Shown piece by piece: positions 44,458-52,431 of a stretch of DNA of 64,000 nucleotides. The stretch spans positions 1,798,001-1,862,000 of the forward strand of contig OZ245737.1 in NCBI GenBank assembly GCA_965227315.1. The letters run 5' to 3'. The stretch is from JANQHS01 sp965227315. Lineage in GTDB: Bacteria > Bacteroidota > Bacteroidia > Cytophagales > CCMP332. The notes below the pieces were generated by a model. It saw only the letters and a program-made list of their open reading frames with translations. It ran no database searches and was not told where the DNA came from. Position numbers and translations under genes: made by a program. Each line of letters starts with the position of its first letter. The stretch's first letter is position 1.

Positions 44458-46593
44458 TTATTGAATAATGATTCTGTGATTGATCCTGGAACCACTTTTT
44501 GCGTTGGAGATCACCAGAAGATACTGACCTGAAGGTATGGTTGATACATCGATGGTCTGTATTTTGTCCAGGAGATTCCCGCCTGCTACTTTTCTTCCCA
44601 TGATATCATGGATGCTATACGAAGATCCCTTTGGAATATCACCTTCCATTTCAATGTTCATCCGTCCGCTGGTTGGGTTAGGATAGATCTTCAATCGCTG
44701 ATCTTCAAAAGAATATAAGCCTACTCCAACTGGTAAGGGCTGCCCATTATAGTGTGTGGCATCATCATTGTTCCTGGGAAGCAACTTGAAGTTGCCAAAT
44801 GAATAATACATGATCCCCGTGAGCTCCCCAACTGTGGACCCCTGGGTAACGATGATCTGAGGCGGGTTTACGGTCAAACCTGAAGCGGCCGTTGTCAGAG
44901 AGAAGTTGCTAGACCCCTGAGCTCTTCCGACCAACACCCGAGAGCCGGTATTTGGATCGGCGGGATCCTCTCCGATTCTCCATTCACCAAAATCGCTCGG
45001 ATCATCTGCATTGTCATCCACTACATAAAGGGTGGTGTCTACCGAAGAGGAGAAATTAAGAAGCATACTCTCATATCCTTCCATGGCAAAAGTGTAGGTT
45101 GTGAAATCCGCCGGGTTAGCATCGATAGGTTGAACAACGGAGGTTTGCCCAAAGATTGTGAAATCGCTTATATTATCCAATACAATCCTGGTTACCTGAA
45201 ATTCTTCCTCCACGATACCTGTAATTAAAACAGTATCTCCTCTGGCCATACTCGTATATTCACCGGTACTCAGGTTAGCACCTTTGGCGATCCAGATACC
45301 GCCCCATTCGTTATAAGCCCTATCCTGAATATACAAGATTTCGAGATCCCGGTCTATCGCAGAAGCGGATACCACACCTCCAACTGTCACGGTTTCTCCG
45401 AGGTAGCCTGAAACACCATTGTCAAAGGGGGTGTACTGGACATCCCGGATGGATAATTGCCCGCTTGCCTTCACGAAGTAGAAGTAGACACTGGAGGTAG
45501 GAGCTCCGCCAGGGGAGGTGGTGGTATTGGCATCATTGTCATCGGCCTCCAAATAGTACTTAACCATTTGCCCATCCGATCCGGCAGGAATATCAGCTGA
45601 ATAAACGGATCCCACATTGGTCATATTCACCTGATTATAGGTGGTGGTAGACTCACCCAGGGCATAAAAAAGCCTTGCTCCTGTCACAGAACCGCCATTG
45701 TCAGTGATGGTGGCGGTAACAGTAACCATTTGAGAAGGAGTGGGAACCTGTGGAGTTCTCGTGATATCAAAGATCTTGGGGGCAGCGGCTCCGTATACGA
45801 AATGCGTTGTATCAAAAGGAGCAATTGCATAAGGCGGGTTTACATTGCTTCGTCCATCGATAATCCCCCTAAGCGTGTCAAATACATCCCCAACAGATGG
45901 CGGAACGAAGGGAGGGTAAGGTATACAATTGGTGCAGTTTGTGGTAGAGGGCTGCATGACGGTGTAGGTGTCGTAGACCTCCATTTCATCGCCATCCGCA
46001 TCTGCAATTCTGAACCTGATGTCGCTGCTGGTAGCCGTTACAGAAACAACGGTCACATTGGTCAGTTCAAAGAACTGGCCCTCCCAGGGCTCTCCATCAA
46101 CCGTAGTGGCAAGGCCGCCAGGATTATCAAAATCAGAGATGTCGTCCGTGCTTTGAAAACCTACAGAACTGGTCCCAAGAACAAAAAACCCGGAATCAAG
46201 TGGGGCGATCTGTGTTTCATTATTAAAGCTGTTCACAACTCCGGCAATTTCTACCGAATCCCCAGGAACCACGAAGAGCATGTCCTGAGGGAAGGTGGGT
46301 GGGGCCGGGTTTCCTCCCCGACGAACATTCAAACCTGCCCATGGGCCTTTACCATCCTGGATCCAAATCCAGCGTCCATCGGTCGAACTTGATTCCCCAG
46401 AACCCGGAGGGGTCACAACCACGCCGCGCACCCTGACGGTGTCGCCATCATAGTCCGAAAGATCGTTTCCGGCTAATATGCTGTCATTGGGAACCTGTTG
46501 AATTTGCTGAATTGTCACCAAGGGATAATTCTGCCCATAGCCCAGGCCCGAGCAAAAAATGGTGATCAAAAGCGAGAAGTAAATTTTGTTCAT
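44458..46593 (-). CDS. T9SS-secreted protein with two OB-fold-like domains
   Basis: This 711-residue protein begins with a signal peptide (MNKIYFSLLITIFCSGLGYGQ). The first OB-fold-like domain (~45-150) has DTVRVRGVVVTPPG, GRWIWIQDGKGPWAGLNVRR and GDSVEIAGVV. An Ig-like domain follows (~275-375: VTVTATITDNGGSV, MVKYYLEADDND). The second OB-fold-like domain (~380-490) has ETVTVGGVVSAS, EILYIQDRAYNEWGGIWIA and GDTVLITGIV. The last ~80 residues are a type A T9SS tail (KIYPNPTSGRMNIE ... INHRIIIQ). OB-folds of this YhcR-like kind accompany secreted nucleases; no catalytic nuclease domain is seen here. It starts 7 bases after the 714-residue gene. Confidence 0.82.
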   Translation of the reverse strand: MNKIYFSLLITIFCSGLGYGQNYPLVTIQQIQQVPNDSILAGNDLSDYDGDTVRVRGVVVTPPGSGESSSTDGRWIWIQDGKGPWAGLNVRRGGNPAPPTFPQDMLFVVPGDSVEIAGVVNSFNNETQIAPLDSGFFVLGTSSVGFQSTDDISDFDNPGGLATTVDGEPWEGQFFELTNVTVVSVTATSSDIRFRIADADGDEMEVYDTYTVMQPSTTNCTNCIPYPPFVPPSVGDVFDTLRGIIDGRSNVNPPYAIAPFDTTHFVYGAAAPKIFDITRTPQVPTPSQMVTVTATITDNGGSVTGARLFYALGESTTTYNQVNMTNVGSVYSADIPAGSDGQMVKYYLEADDNDANTTTSPGGAPTSSVYFYFVKASGQLSIRDVQYTPFDNGVSGYLGETVTVGGVVSASAIDRDLEILYIQDRAYNEWGGIWIAKGANLSTGEYTSMARGDTVLITGIVEEEFQVTRIVLDNISDFTIFGQTSVVQPIDANPADFTTYTFAMEGYESMLLNFSSSVDTTLYVVDDNADDPSDFGEWRIGEDPADPNTGSRVLVGRAQGSSNFSLTTAASGLTVNPPQIIVTQGSTVGELTGIMYYSFGNFKLLPRNNDDATHYNGQPLPVGVGLYSFEDQRLKIYPNPTSGRMNIEMEGDIPKGSSYSIHDIMGRKVAGGNLLDKIQTIDVSTIPSGQYLLVISNAKSGSRINHRIIIQ

Positions 46594-46600
46594 GATAAAC

Positions 46601-48745
46601 TTATTTGATAACTGTAAATGATCCTTTATATGTTTTTCCGTCTTTCAGGTCTTCTACCGAAAACAGGTAGAGTCCCCTGGCAATGATCTGATTGTTCTTT
46701 GAAAGAAGATCCCAGGAGTGCTCGCCCCCTGAGAATACCGTTGCATCCGTATCAGAGTAGGTAGAATACCATCTGATATCGCTTCCTTCATAGGCCTGAT
46801 CATGAGTAAACTCATCTATCAAATCGCCGGCCGTAGAGAATATTCTGATCACACAATGTTTTGGAAGGTTGGCAAAGGTGATCTTCTTATCCTCGGCAAA
46901 TGTGCTTGAACCCTCCCAGGAAGCTCCACCATAGTAGGGGTTGGGGTAAACAAAAGGCCCCTCGGATCCAGGGTCTTCATTGGCCGGTTTGCCCGGGAAA
47001 GCTCGCTGAATATTTGACAGGAGGCTTGATTCAAGGGTCTGAATTCCACTCTCCGGATCGCCACGATCAAATGCGGTCACGGATATCGCGTTTTGCCAGC
47101 CGTTCTGAATATTGTCGATCGTATAGAGGTAATGATAGACATTCGTGTCTCCCTCGAAGGTCACCGGATCCTCGAGTTTAATCGACCCGAATCCATTGTC
47201 AAAAAACAATTTGTTCCCGGGGACATCGAACGAAGCCAAGAGGGTCATGCTGGACGTAACGTCGATCCGGTCCTCAACATCGAAGCCCAGTATACTTTGG
47301 TAAACGCGGTAACCTTCGAAATCCTGTTCTCCTGAGATGGGGTCAAGGGAAAACTCGGCATTGTCAGACCAGTAAATGTCTATGGCATTATCCCTGGGCA
47401 CCACCTTGGTGACCGGGATATTGGGCGGGGTTGGCAGAACCCAACGTGTGATCTCGCCGTCGCCGTCAATGTCCTCGCCCGGATCCAGAACCCCATTACA
47501 ATTGATGTCTTCTCCACAATATGCGGTCTGAGCCCAATCCGCATTTTGAATTATGACTTCTCTTTCTTCCGGCACATCAAGATTCACATCAGGGCTACTC
47601 CATGGGCCTTTGTTCATCGGAGCAAATACAATTGCAAAGGCAATATTGACGGATTCACCCGGAAGGATCTGCTTGAATGGTCCAACCGATATCAAATTGG
47701 ACCTATTGCCGGGTGCTCTGAGTTGTTCCCAAAGTGATTGCTGGGGTTCAAAGCCACCGTTATAATCAATACATGCCTGGGATGACTTATCATCCCAGCA
47801 TGGGTTATGATTTAAGCCCTGGCTCATCTTATTGTATCTCTTTTGTTCGGTGTCGGGAAAAGAAAAGTTCAGATCATTGGTATTTCGGAAAAACCAGGAT
47901 TGAAAATTCATCTTGAAGTTGGGATCCAATTCCGGGTGGTGATAACCAAGCTTATCCTCAGAGCCAAGGAATTTTTCTGCCAGGTAAGAATCCGTAAAGC
48001 CAACATCACCTGAAGCATCAAAATCGTATGACATAAAGGATGAGTCAAGAAAACCGTTTCCACCCTGACTGTAGAAAACAGAGCCGCCCGGAGGGGTGAG
48101 ATTTACATTTCTCACCACGCCATTGACCAAATAGCCTATAAAAACACTGTCAAGGGTGTTTGTGCCATTATTGATGATGGTAAAATCAAGGGCAACAAAG
48201 AAATCCGCAAAAGCGTAATTCCAATTGTATGCCTCCATGTGCACATCGATTCCCAGGGGGTTATCATGATCGTTGATCTGAACATTGGTACCCGGAACCA
48301 ACACATATTTATCCGTAAAATCAGCAACAAAATCCTGCTGGGAAACCGCAAAAGGAGAATAATTGCTGGAGTTAAGAATATTGGATAGCTCCGTAATGCC
48401 TGAACCCTCTTCTGCAGAGAATTCAAACCCAGCCGCCCCCGTTGAATATCCATTTGGTGCATCGATGTATCCCGTGCTGACGGCGGTAACCCCTCCGTTG
48501 ATCAATGCACCGACCCAAAGACCGCCCTGAAAAGCATGCTCCACCCCGGAATTGACAGGATACTCTGCCGAGGGGGCCCCTTTCAAATTGAAGTCACCCT
48601 TAAATGCATTGCCAATAGAACCCAGATTGTTTACCGTGAGTCCAACATTGGAGACGGATGTAACCCTTTCTTCAAAGGATTGAGCTGCCAATCCCAGGGG
48701 AAAAAGGAAAATGCAAACCAGTTGAAAAATGTGCTGCCTGGACAT
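46601..48745 (-). CDS. Large exported protein with Ca-binding-like motifs and a FlgD/T9SS-type C-terminus
   Basis: This 714-residue protein has a signal peptide (MSRQHIFQLVCIFLFPLGLA). The N-terminal ~400 residues are beta-rich and match no family I can name (GLWVGALINGGVTAVSTG, NWNYAFADFFVALDF). Around 415-435 is an EF-hand/dockerin-like Asp run (CNGVLDPGEDIDGDGEI); another acidic loop is FDASGDVGFTD (~245). A fibronectin III-like domain follows, then a C-terminus with FVYPNPYYGGASWEGS and a FlgD-like end (RGLYLFSVEDLKDG, KGSFTVIK) that could serve as a T9SS signal. It is the first gene of the tight run down to 37932 and has its own promoter-like box. Confidence 0.75.
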   Translation of the reverse strand: MSRQHIFQLVCIFLFPLGLAAQSFEERVTSVSNVGLTVNNLGSIGNAFKGDFNLKGAPSAEYPVNSGVEHAFQGGLWVGALINGGVTAVSTGYIDAPNGYSTGAAGFEFSAEEGSGITELSNILNSSNYSPFAVSQQDFVADFTDKYVLVPGTNVQINDHDNPLGIDVHMEAYNWNYAFADFFVALDFTIINNGTNTLDSVFIGYLVNGVVRNVNLTPPGGSVFYSQGGNGFLDSSFMSYDFDASGDVGFTDSYLAEKFLGSEDKLGYHHPELDPNFKMNFQSWFFRNTNDLNFSFPDTEQKRYNKMSQGLNHNPCWDDKSSQACIDYNGGFEPQQSLWEQLRAPGNRSNLISVGPFKQILPGESVNIAFAIVFAPMNKGPWSSPDVNLDVPEEREVIIQNADWAQTAYCGEDINCNGVLDPGEDIDGDGEITRWVLPTPPNIPVTKVVPRDNAIDIYWSDNAEFSLDPISGEQDFEGYRVYQSILGFDVEDRIDVTSSMTLLASFDVPGNKLFFDNGFGSIKLEDPVTFEGDTNVYHYLYTIDNIQNGWQNAISVTAFDRGDPESGIQTLESSLLSNIQRAFPGKPANEDPGSEGPFVYPNPYYGGASWEGSSTFAEDKKITFANLPKHCVIRIFSTAGDLIDEFTHDQAYEGSDIRWYSTYSDTDATVFSGGEHSWDLLSKNNQIIARGLYLFSVEDLKDGKTYKGSFTVIK

Positions 48746-48752
48746 TGAAGGG

Positions 48753-48760
48753 CAAAAGTA
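48753..48760 (-). promoter_or_regulatory. Promoter -7 box before the surface-system run
   Basis: TACTTTTG on the minus strand matches TAnnTTTG exactly and ends 7 bases before the ATG at 48745, implying a very short leader. It lies in the 48-base gap after the EEP gene, next to a small stem-loop (TTCCTT/AAGGAA at 48775-48790). This suggests that the run 48745-37932 is transcribed separately. Confidence 0.42.
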
Positions 48761-48793
48761 TCTAAAGCTAGGGCTTCCTTTGTTAAGGAAAAA

Positions 48794-50053
48794 TTATCTC
48801 TTCAGAATTTTAACAGTTTTTCCGCATCCTGAGCCCAAATCTGCAACGCGGACGACATAAATCCCACTTTCAAAACCCTTCAAAATATCTCCGACAGAAT
48901 ATTCCGGCCGATCAAAGGTCTCCTTAAGAAGCACTTTGCCTCTTAGGTCGATCAACTCAAGGCTTGCACTGATTCCCTGGTGATTTTTGATCATCCCTTT
49001 TTGAATCTCCAATCCGCAACTTGATCCCAGACCGCTTTGGAGCCCATTGATCCAGTTTCCCTCCACGGCAAGATCCAGGTAGACCGGTAGGTGGTCAGAC
49101 ATATCATATAGCGCCTGTATGACAGAATCAGGAGCGGAGTTATTGGTCGGTGAGATCAATGATGAATTAAACCGGTTGCCGTCCTGTCCAAGTGTAGTAT
49201 AACTACCATCCACGTACCCCATTCCCATCGAATCCGTAAGGGCAAAAGTCGTAGACAAGATTTGATCAAAACGATCATCCATACCGCCACCCGAATGACA
49301 GCCACTGGAACTATGGGTGCTTTGGGTGTGAAGATCGGCAAAAGCAGAATTGTTATTCCAATTCCCTGAACGGTTTATGGGGTCATGAAACCTGAAGTTC
49401 GGATTGGGCTCATTCACAAGCCTTTGATAAGCGGCTTCAGAGGATTGTTGGATATTCAGATCCCCCATAAATAACACGTTACCAATGATGTCATTGCCCT
49501 TGAGTCTGCCGATTGCACTCTGCACCATCTGTTCTCTTTCAGCCTTGTCACTACTTGAGCTTCCGGCCTTCAGGTGTGAAAGAACGACAGTCAAAAATAT
49601 CGTGTCATTAGTAGTAGCCAACCTGGCATCCTTGTAATAAAAGCTATAAATATTTATATCTCTGAGATCATTTTCAGAAACAATTTCCCTCTTAATTCCC
49701 AGCTTCCGGGAATCATAATAGAGCATATTCACAATGCTCGATCCGGCTTCATTGGTGTAAGTGACTCTTTCATAATAATCGATGGTATCAATGTTCATGA
49801 CATTGTCGAGTATCCTTTCGGCATAAACCACATTGGAGCCCATTTCATTGACCCCGAAAATGTCCGGCTTTGCATAGTGGACTATTTTTTTCAGATATCC
49901 GTCCTTATCTGAAACGCTGTTGTTTGAGCTGGTACATCCGCCGAAATTATTGCCATACATCAAAAGGTTGTAGACCATGACCCTCAAACTGTCCTGGGCC
50001 ATTGCCCCGGAACCGAGTATAAGAAATGACGAAAGAAGTAAATATCTAATCAT
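48794..50053 (-). CDS. Secreted endonuclease/exonuclease/phosphatase (EEP) protein with T9SS tail
   Basis: This 419-residue protein has a signal peptide (MIRYLLLSSFLILGSGAMAQ), an EEP-fold catalytic domain (~22-330) and a T9SS-type C-terminal domain (SLELIDLRGKVLLKE, SGIYVVRVADLG). EEP catalytic motifs are all present: VMVYNLLMYG (Asn), IFGVNEMGS (Glu), VVLSHLKAGS (His), FMGDLNIQQ (Asp/Asn) and the terminal DMSDHLP (Asp-His). Members cleave phosphodiester bonds in DNA, RNA, sphingomyelin or inositol phosphates. The ATGA overlap with the symporter gene upstream suggests a two-gene unit. Substrate not determinable, though extracellular nuclease is the most common activity of secreted Bacteroidota EEP proteins. 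Confidence 0.87.
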   Translation of the reverse strand: MIRYLLLSSFLILGSGAMAQDSLRVMVYNLLMYGNNFGGCTSSNNSVSDKDGYLKKIVHYAKPDIFGVNEMGSNVVYAERILDNVMNIDTIDYYERVTYTNEAGSSIVNMLYYDSRKLGIKREIVSENDLRDINIYSFYYKDARLATTNDTIFLTVVLSHLKAGSSSSDKAEREQMVQSAIGRLKGNDIIGNVLFMGDLNIQQSSEAAYQRLVNEPNPNFRFHDPINRSGNWNNNSAFADLHTQSTHSSSGCHSGGGMDDRFDQILSTTFALTDSMGMGYVDGSYTTLGQDGNRFNSSLISPTNNSAPDSVIQALYDMSDHLPVYLDLAVEGNWINGLQSGLGSSCGLEIQKGMIKNHQGISASLELIDLRGKVLLKETFDRPEYSVGDILKGFESGIYVVRVADLGSGCGKTVKILKR

Positions 50054-51492
50054 GATTTAAAGGTAGTAATCCAAAGACCAAAGAATGTTAAACCACCATT
50101 AAGGAGGAGCCCTTCAAAGCCGAACCTATATTCGGGAAAAGACGATTCGATCAATACCTGGATCAGATAGGTCAACAAAGGAGAGGTTAAAACTATATAT
50201 GGAACCAGCTTATCCCTTACCTTCAGCTTGGTCAGAATACCAAAAGCAAAAAGCCCTAAAAGCGGCCCGTAAGTATAGCCCGCAGCTTTAAACAGGGAGC
50301 TGATCACATTGTCATCCTGTATGAGCCTGAAAATGAAGATCAAAACAAACAAGGTCGCCGACATCCCGACATGAACCCATTGTCTGATCTTTTTCTTTTC
50401 ATCTTCTCCTTCTCTATTTCCAAAATTCAAAAAATCGATACAAAAGGAAGTCGTAAGAGAGGTCAATGCCGAGTCAGCACTGGAATAAGCCGCGGCCGTA
50501 ATTCCCAGAAGGAAAACAATCCCCAAAAAGGCCGGCATGTGATCAATGGCAAGTAAGGGAAACAGATCATCGGTTCTGGCGGGGACTTCAATCCCGTTTG
50601 AAAAGGAAAACAGGAACAGACCGGCACCAAGGCAGAGAAAAACAAAATTGACGGGCACCAACAGGCTACTGAACCAAAGCATATTCTTCCTCGATTCCGC
50701 AAGGTTTTTGCAACTAAGGTTTTTTTGCATCATGTCCTGATCCAACCCGGTCATGGCCAGTGCGATAAAGGCTCCGCTTAGAAACTGCTTCCAGAAAAAT
50801 GTTGGGCTTCTCCAATTCCAATCAAAGACCCTTACCAGATCATTTTCCTTTCCAGCAGCCCAAAACTGAGCAAAGCTCAGATCCAAGGTGGAGAAAATAT
50901 AGGTCAGGGTAAGGATCACGGCCAACAGCATGGTCAGGGTTTGAAGTGTGTCTGTAAATACAATGGTTCTTATCCCTCCGGAATAGGTGTAAAGCCAGAT
51001 CAGCAGAATGGTGATCAAAATGGAGACCCAAAAAGGCATCCCCATAGAATCGAGGAAGGCCAATTGTAGCACCCCCGCTACAAGGTAGAGCCTGAATGCT
51101 GCACCGATGAGCCTGGACAAAAGAAAAAAGGCCGCGCCTGACCTATAGGAATAATATCCAAAGCGGTCCTCAAGGTATTGGTAAATACTGAAGAGCTTGA
51201 GCCGATAATAAATGGGGAGAAGAACAAAGGCAATGATCCAATAACCCGGAAGATATCCCAGCACCATCTGCATGTAGGTGAATTGGGTCTTTTCTACCCA
51301 TCCGGGAATAGAGATAAAGGTCACTCCCGATAAGGAAGCGCCGATCATCCCAAAGGCCACCAAATACCATGGCGAATTTCTGTTGCCGACAAAGAAGGTG
51401 TTTGAATCCCCCTTCGATCGGGTCAAAACCGATATTATGATCAGCAGGGTGAAATACCCGGAAACAACCAACAGTGCAGAAAGTGGGCTCAT
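50050..51492 (-). CDS. Sodium:solute symporter (SSS family)
   Basis: This 480-residue membrane transporter has about thirteen TM helices and SSS landmarks: FFVGNRNSPWYLVAFGMIGA (periplasmic loop and TM2), GASLSGVTFISIPGW with the Na-binding helix, the long TM3-TM4 region, and AAAYSSADSALTSLTT, the conserved TM8 Na2-site motif. It would couple Na+ entry to uptake of a small solute such as a sugar, amino acid or carboxylate; which one is unclear. It overlaps the secreted EEP gene by 4 bases, so uptake of a product released outside is possible but unproven. It is divergent from clpS. Confidence 0.9.
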   Translation of the reverse strand: MSPLSALLVVSGYFTLLIIISVLTRSKGDSNTFFVGNRNSPWYLVAFGMIGASLSGVTFISIPGWVEKTQFTYMQMVLGYLPGYWIIAFVLLPIYYRLKLFSIYQYLEDRFGYYSYRSGAAFFLLSRLIGAAFRLYLVAGVLQLAFLDSMGMPFWVSILITILLIWLYTYSGGIRTIVFTDTLQTLTMLLAVILTLTYIFSTLDLSFAQFWAAGKENDLVRVFDWNWRSPTFFWKQFLSGAFIALAMTGLDQDMMQKNLSCKNLAESRKNMLWFSSLLVPVNFVFLCLGAGLFLFSFSNGIEVPARTDDLFPLLAIDHMPAFLGIVFLLGITAAAYSSADSALTSLTTSFCIDFLNFGNREGEDEKKKIRQWVHVGMSATLFVLIFIFRLIQDDNVISSLFKAAGYTYGPLLGLFAFGILTKLKVRDKLVPYIVLTSPLLTYLIQVLIESSFPEYRFGFEGLLLNGGLTFFGLWITTFKS

Positions 51493-51517
51493 TGGACTGG
51501 GAAAGTGGCGAAATAGC

Positions 51518-51525
51518 TAAATTTG
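51518..51525 (+). promoter_or_regulatory. Promoter -7 box for clpS-recR
   Basis: TAAATTTG is an exact TAnnTTTG match 22 bases before the clpS ATG, in the divergent gap opposite the symporter gene. A TTG lies 23 bases upstream, slightly further than the usual spacing. Predicted leader about 17 bases. Confidence 0.5.
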
Positions 51526-51547
51526 CAGAAAATAAAAGCAGATTTTC

Positions 51548-51823
51548 ATGATGCCTTTTGAAGAACAGGAAGCCCAGCTCGAAGATATCGGGGTTTCCGG
51601 ACAAGATAAAGAGCTTACTGTTTTCAATGATGATGTCAACACCTTTGACCATGTGATTGAAACCCTGATCAAAGTCTGTGAGCATTCCCCCGAACAGGCC
51701 GAGCAATGCACCTGGATCATCCATCATAACGGAAAGTGCGCGGTGAAGCTTGGTCAATGGGATTATCTCAAGCCCATGCGGGATGCAATCTGTGATCGCG
51801 GGATCTCTGCAGAGGTCGTTTAA
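51548..51823 (+). CDS. clpS: ATP-dependent Clp protease adaptor ClpS
   Basis: This 91-residue adaptor matches ClpS: TVFNDDVNTFDHVIETLIKV carries the N-degron pocket residues (NDD and the following helix), and CEHSPEQAEQCTWIIHHNGK the conserved helix and His. ClpS delivers N-end-rule substrates to the Clp ATPase. The ATG at 51548 is followed by another ATG at 51551. The stop and the recR start overlap by one base, so the genes are co-translated. Confidence 0.93.
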   Translation: MMPFEEQEAQLEDIGVSGQDKELTVFNDDVNTFDHVIETLIKVCEHSPEQAEQCTWIIHHNGKCAVKLGQWDYLKPMRDAICDRGISAEVV

Positions 51824-52431
51824 TGAACTTTCCTTCCAAACTTGTTGAGAACGCGGTCAACGCTTTCTCAAAGCTTCCCGGAGTTGGAAAAAAAACCGCA
51901 TTGAGGCTGGTTCTTTTCCTGCTTCGTCAGGATGAAGCAGTATCCGAAGAACTGGCTGAAGCCATACTCAAACTTCGAAAGGAGATCCGCTACTGTTCCA
52001 GCTGCCACAATATCTCAGACGAAGAGATCTGCTCCATCTGCAGTTCAACCGGCAGGAACCGGGATCTGATCTGCGTGGTTCAGGACAGTCGCGATGTTCT
52101 GGCCATAGAAAATACCGGGCAATACAATGGTCTTTACCATGTACTTGGAGGGGTGATTGCGCCCATTGAGGGAATCGGCCCGGAGGATCTGAATATAGAA
52201 ACCCTGCTGCAAAGGATATCTGAAGAAAGTCCCAGAGAATTGGTGTTTGCCTTAAGTAATACGCTGGAGGCGGATACAACAGCCTTTTACATCTCAAAGA
52301 AGCTTCGTGATTCTGAAATTAAGATCAGTGTAATTGCCAGGGGTATACCCATCGGGGGTGAATTGGAATATGCCGATGAATTAACTTTATCGAGAAGTCT
52401 TTCAACCAGGGTTCCTTACAACCCTAGCTAG
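51823..52431 (+). CDS. recR: Recombination protein RecR
   Basis: This 202-residue protein has the RecR layout: an N-terminal helix-hairpin-helix (AFSKLPGVGKKTALRLVLFL), a C4 zinc finger (CSSCHNISDEEICSIC), and a TOPRIM domain (ICVVQDSRDVLAIENTGQYN) ending with LTLSRSLSTRVPY. RecR acts with RecO and RecF (recF is at 29151) to load RecA at single-strand gaps. It is followed directly, with no gap, by the glycosyltransferase gene. Confidence 0.95.
   Translation: MNFPSKLVENAVNAFSKLPGVGKKTALRLVLFLLRQDEAVSEELAEAILKLRKEIRYCSSCHNISDEEICSICSSTGRNRDLICVVQDSRDVLAIENTGQYNGLYHVLGGVIAPIEGIGPEDLNIETLLQRISEESPRELVFALSNTLEADTTAFYISKKLRDSEIKISVIARGIPIGGELEYADELTLSRSLSTRVPYNPS

Noticed and set aside
45730..46392. 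A 220-codon plus-strand open frame opposite the OB-fold protein gene
   Set aside because: It is fully antisense to a strongly supported T9SS protein, and its sequence is Arg/Ser-rich shadow composition with no motif or promoter.
48775..48790. Stem-loop TTCCTT/AAGGAA as a terminator for the EEP gene
   Set aside because: The stem is only 6 bp and AT-rich, and on the minus strand the T-run precedes rather than follows the stem.
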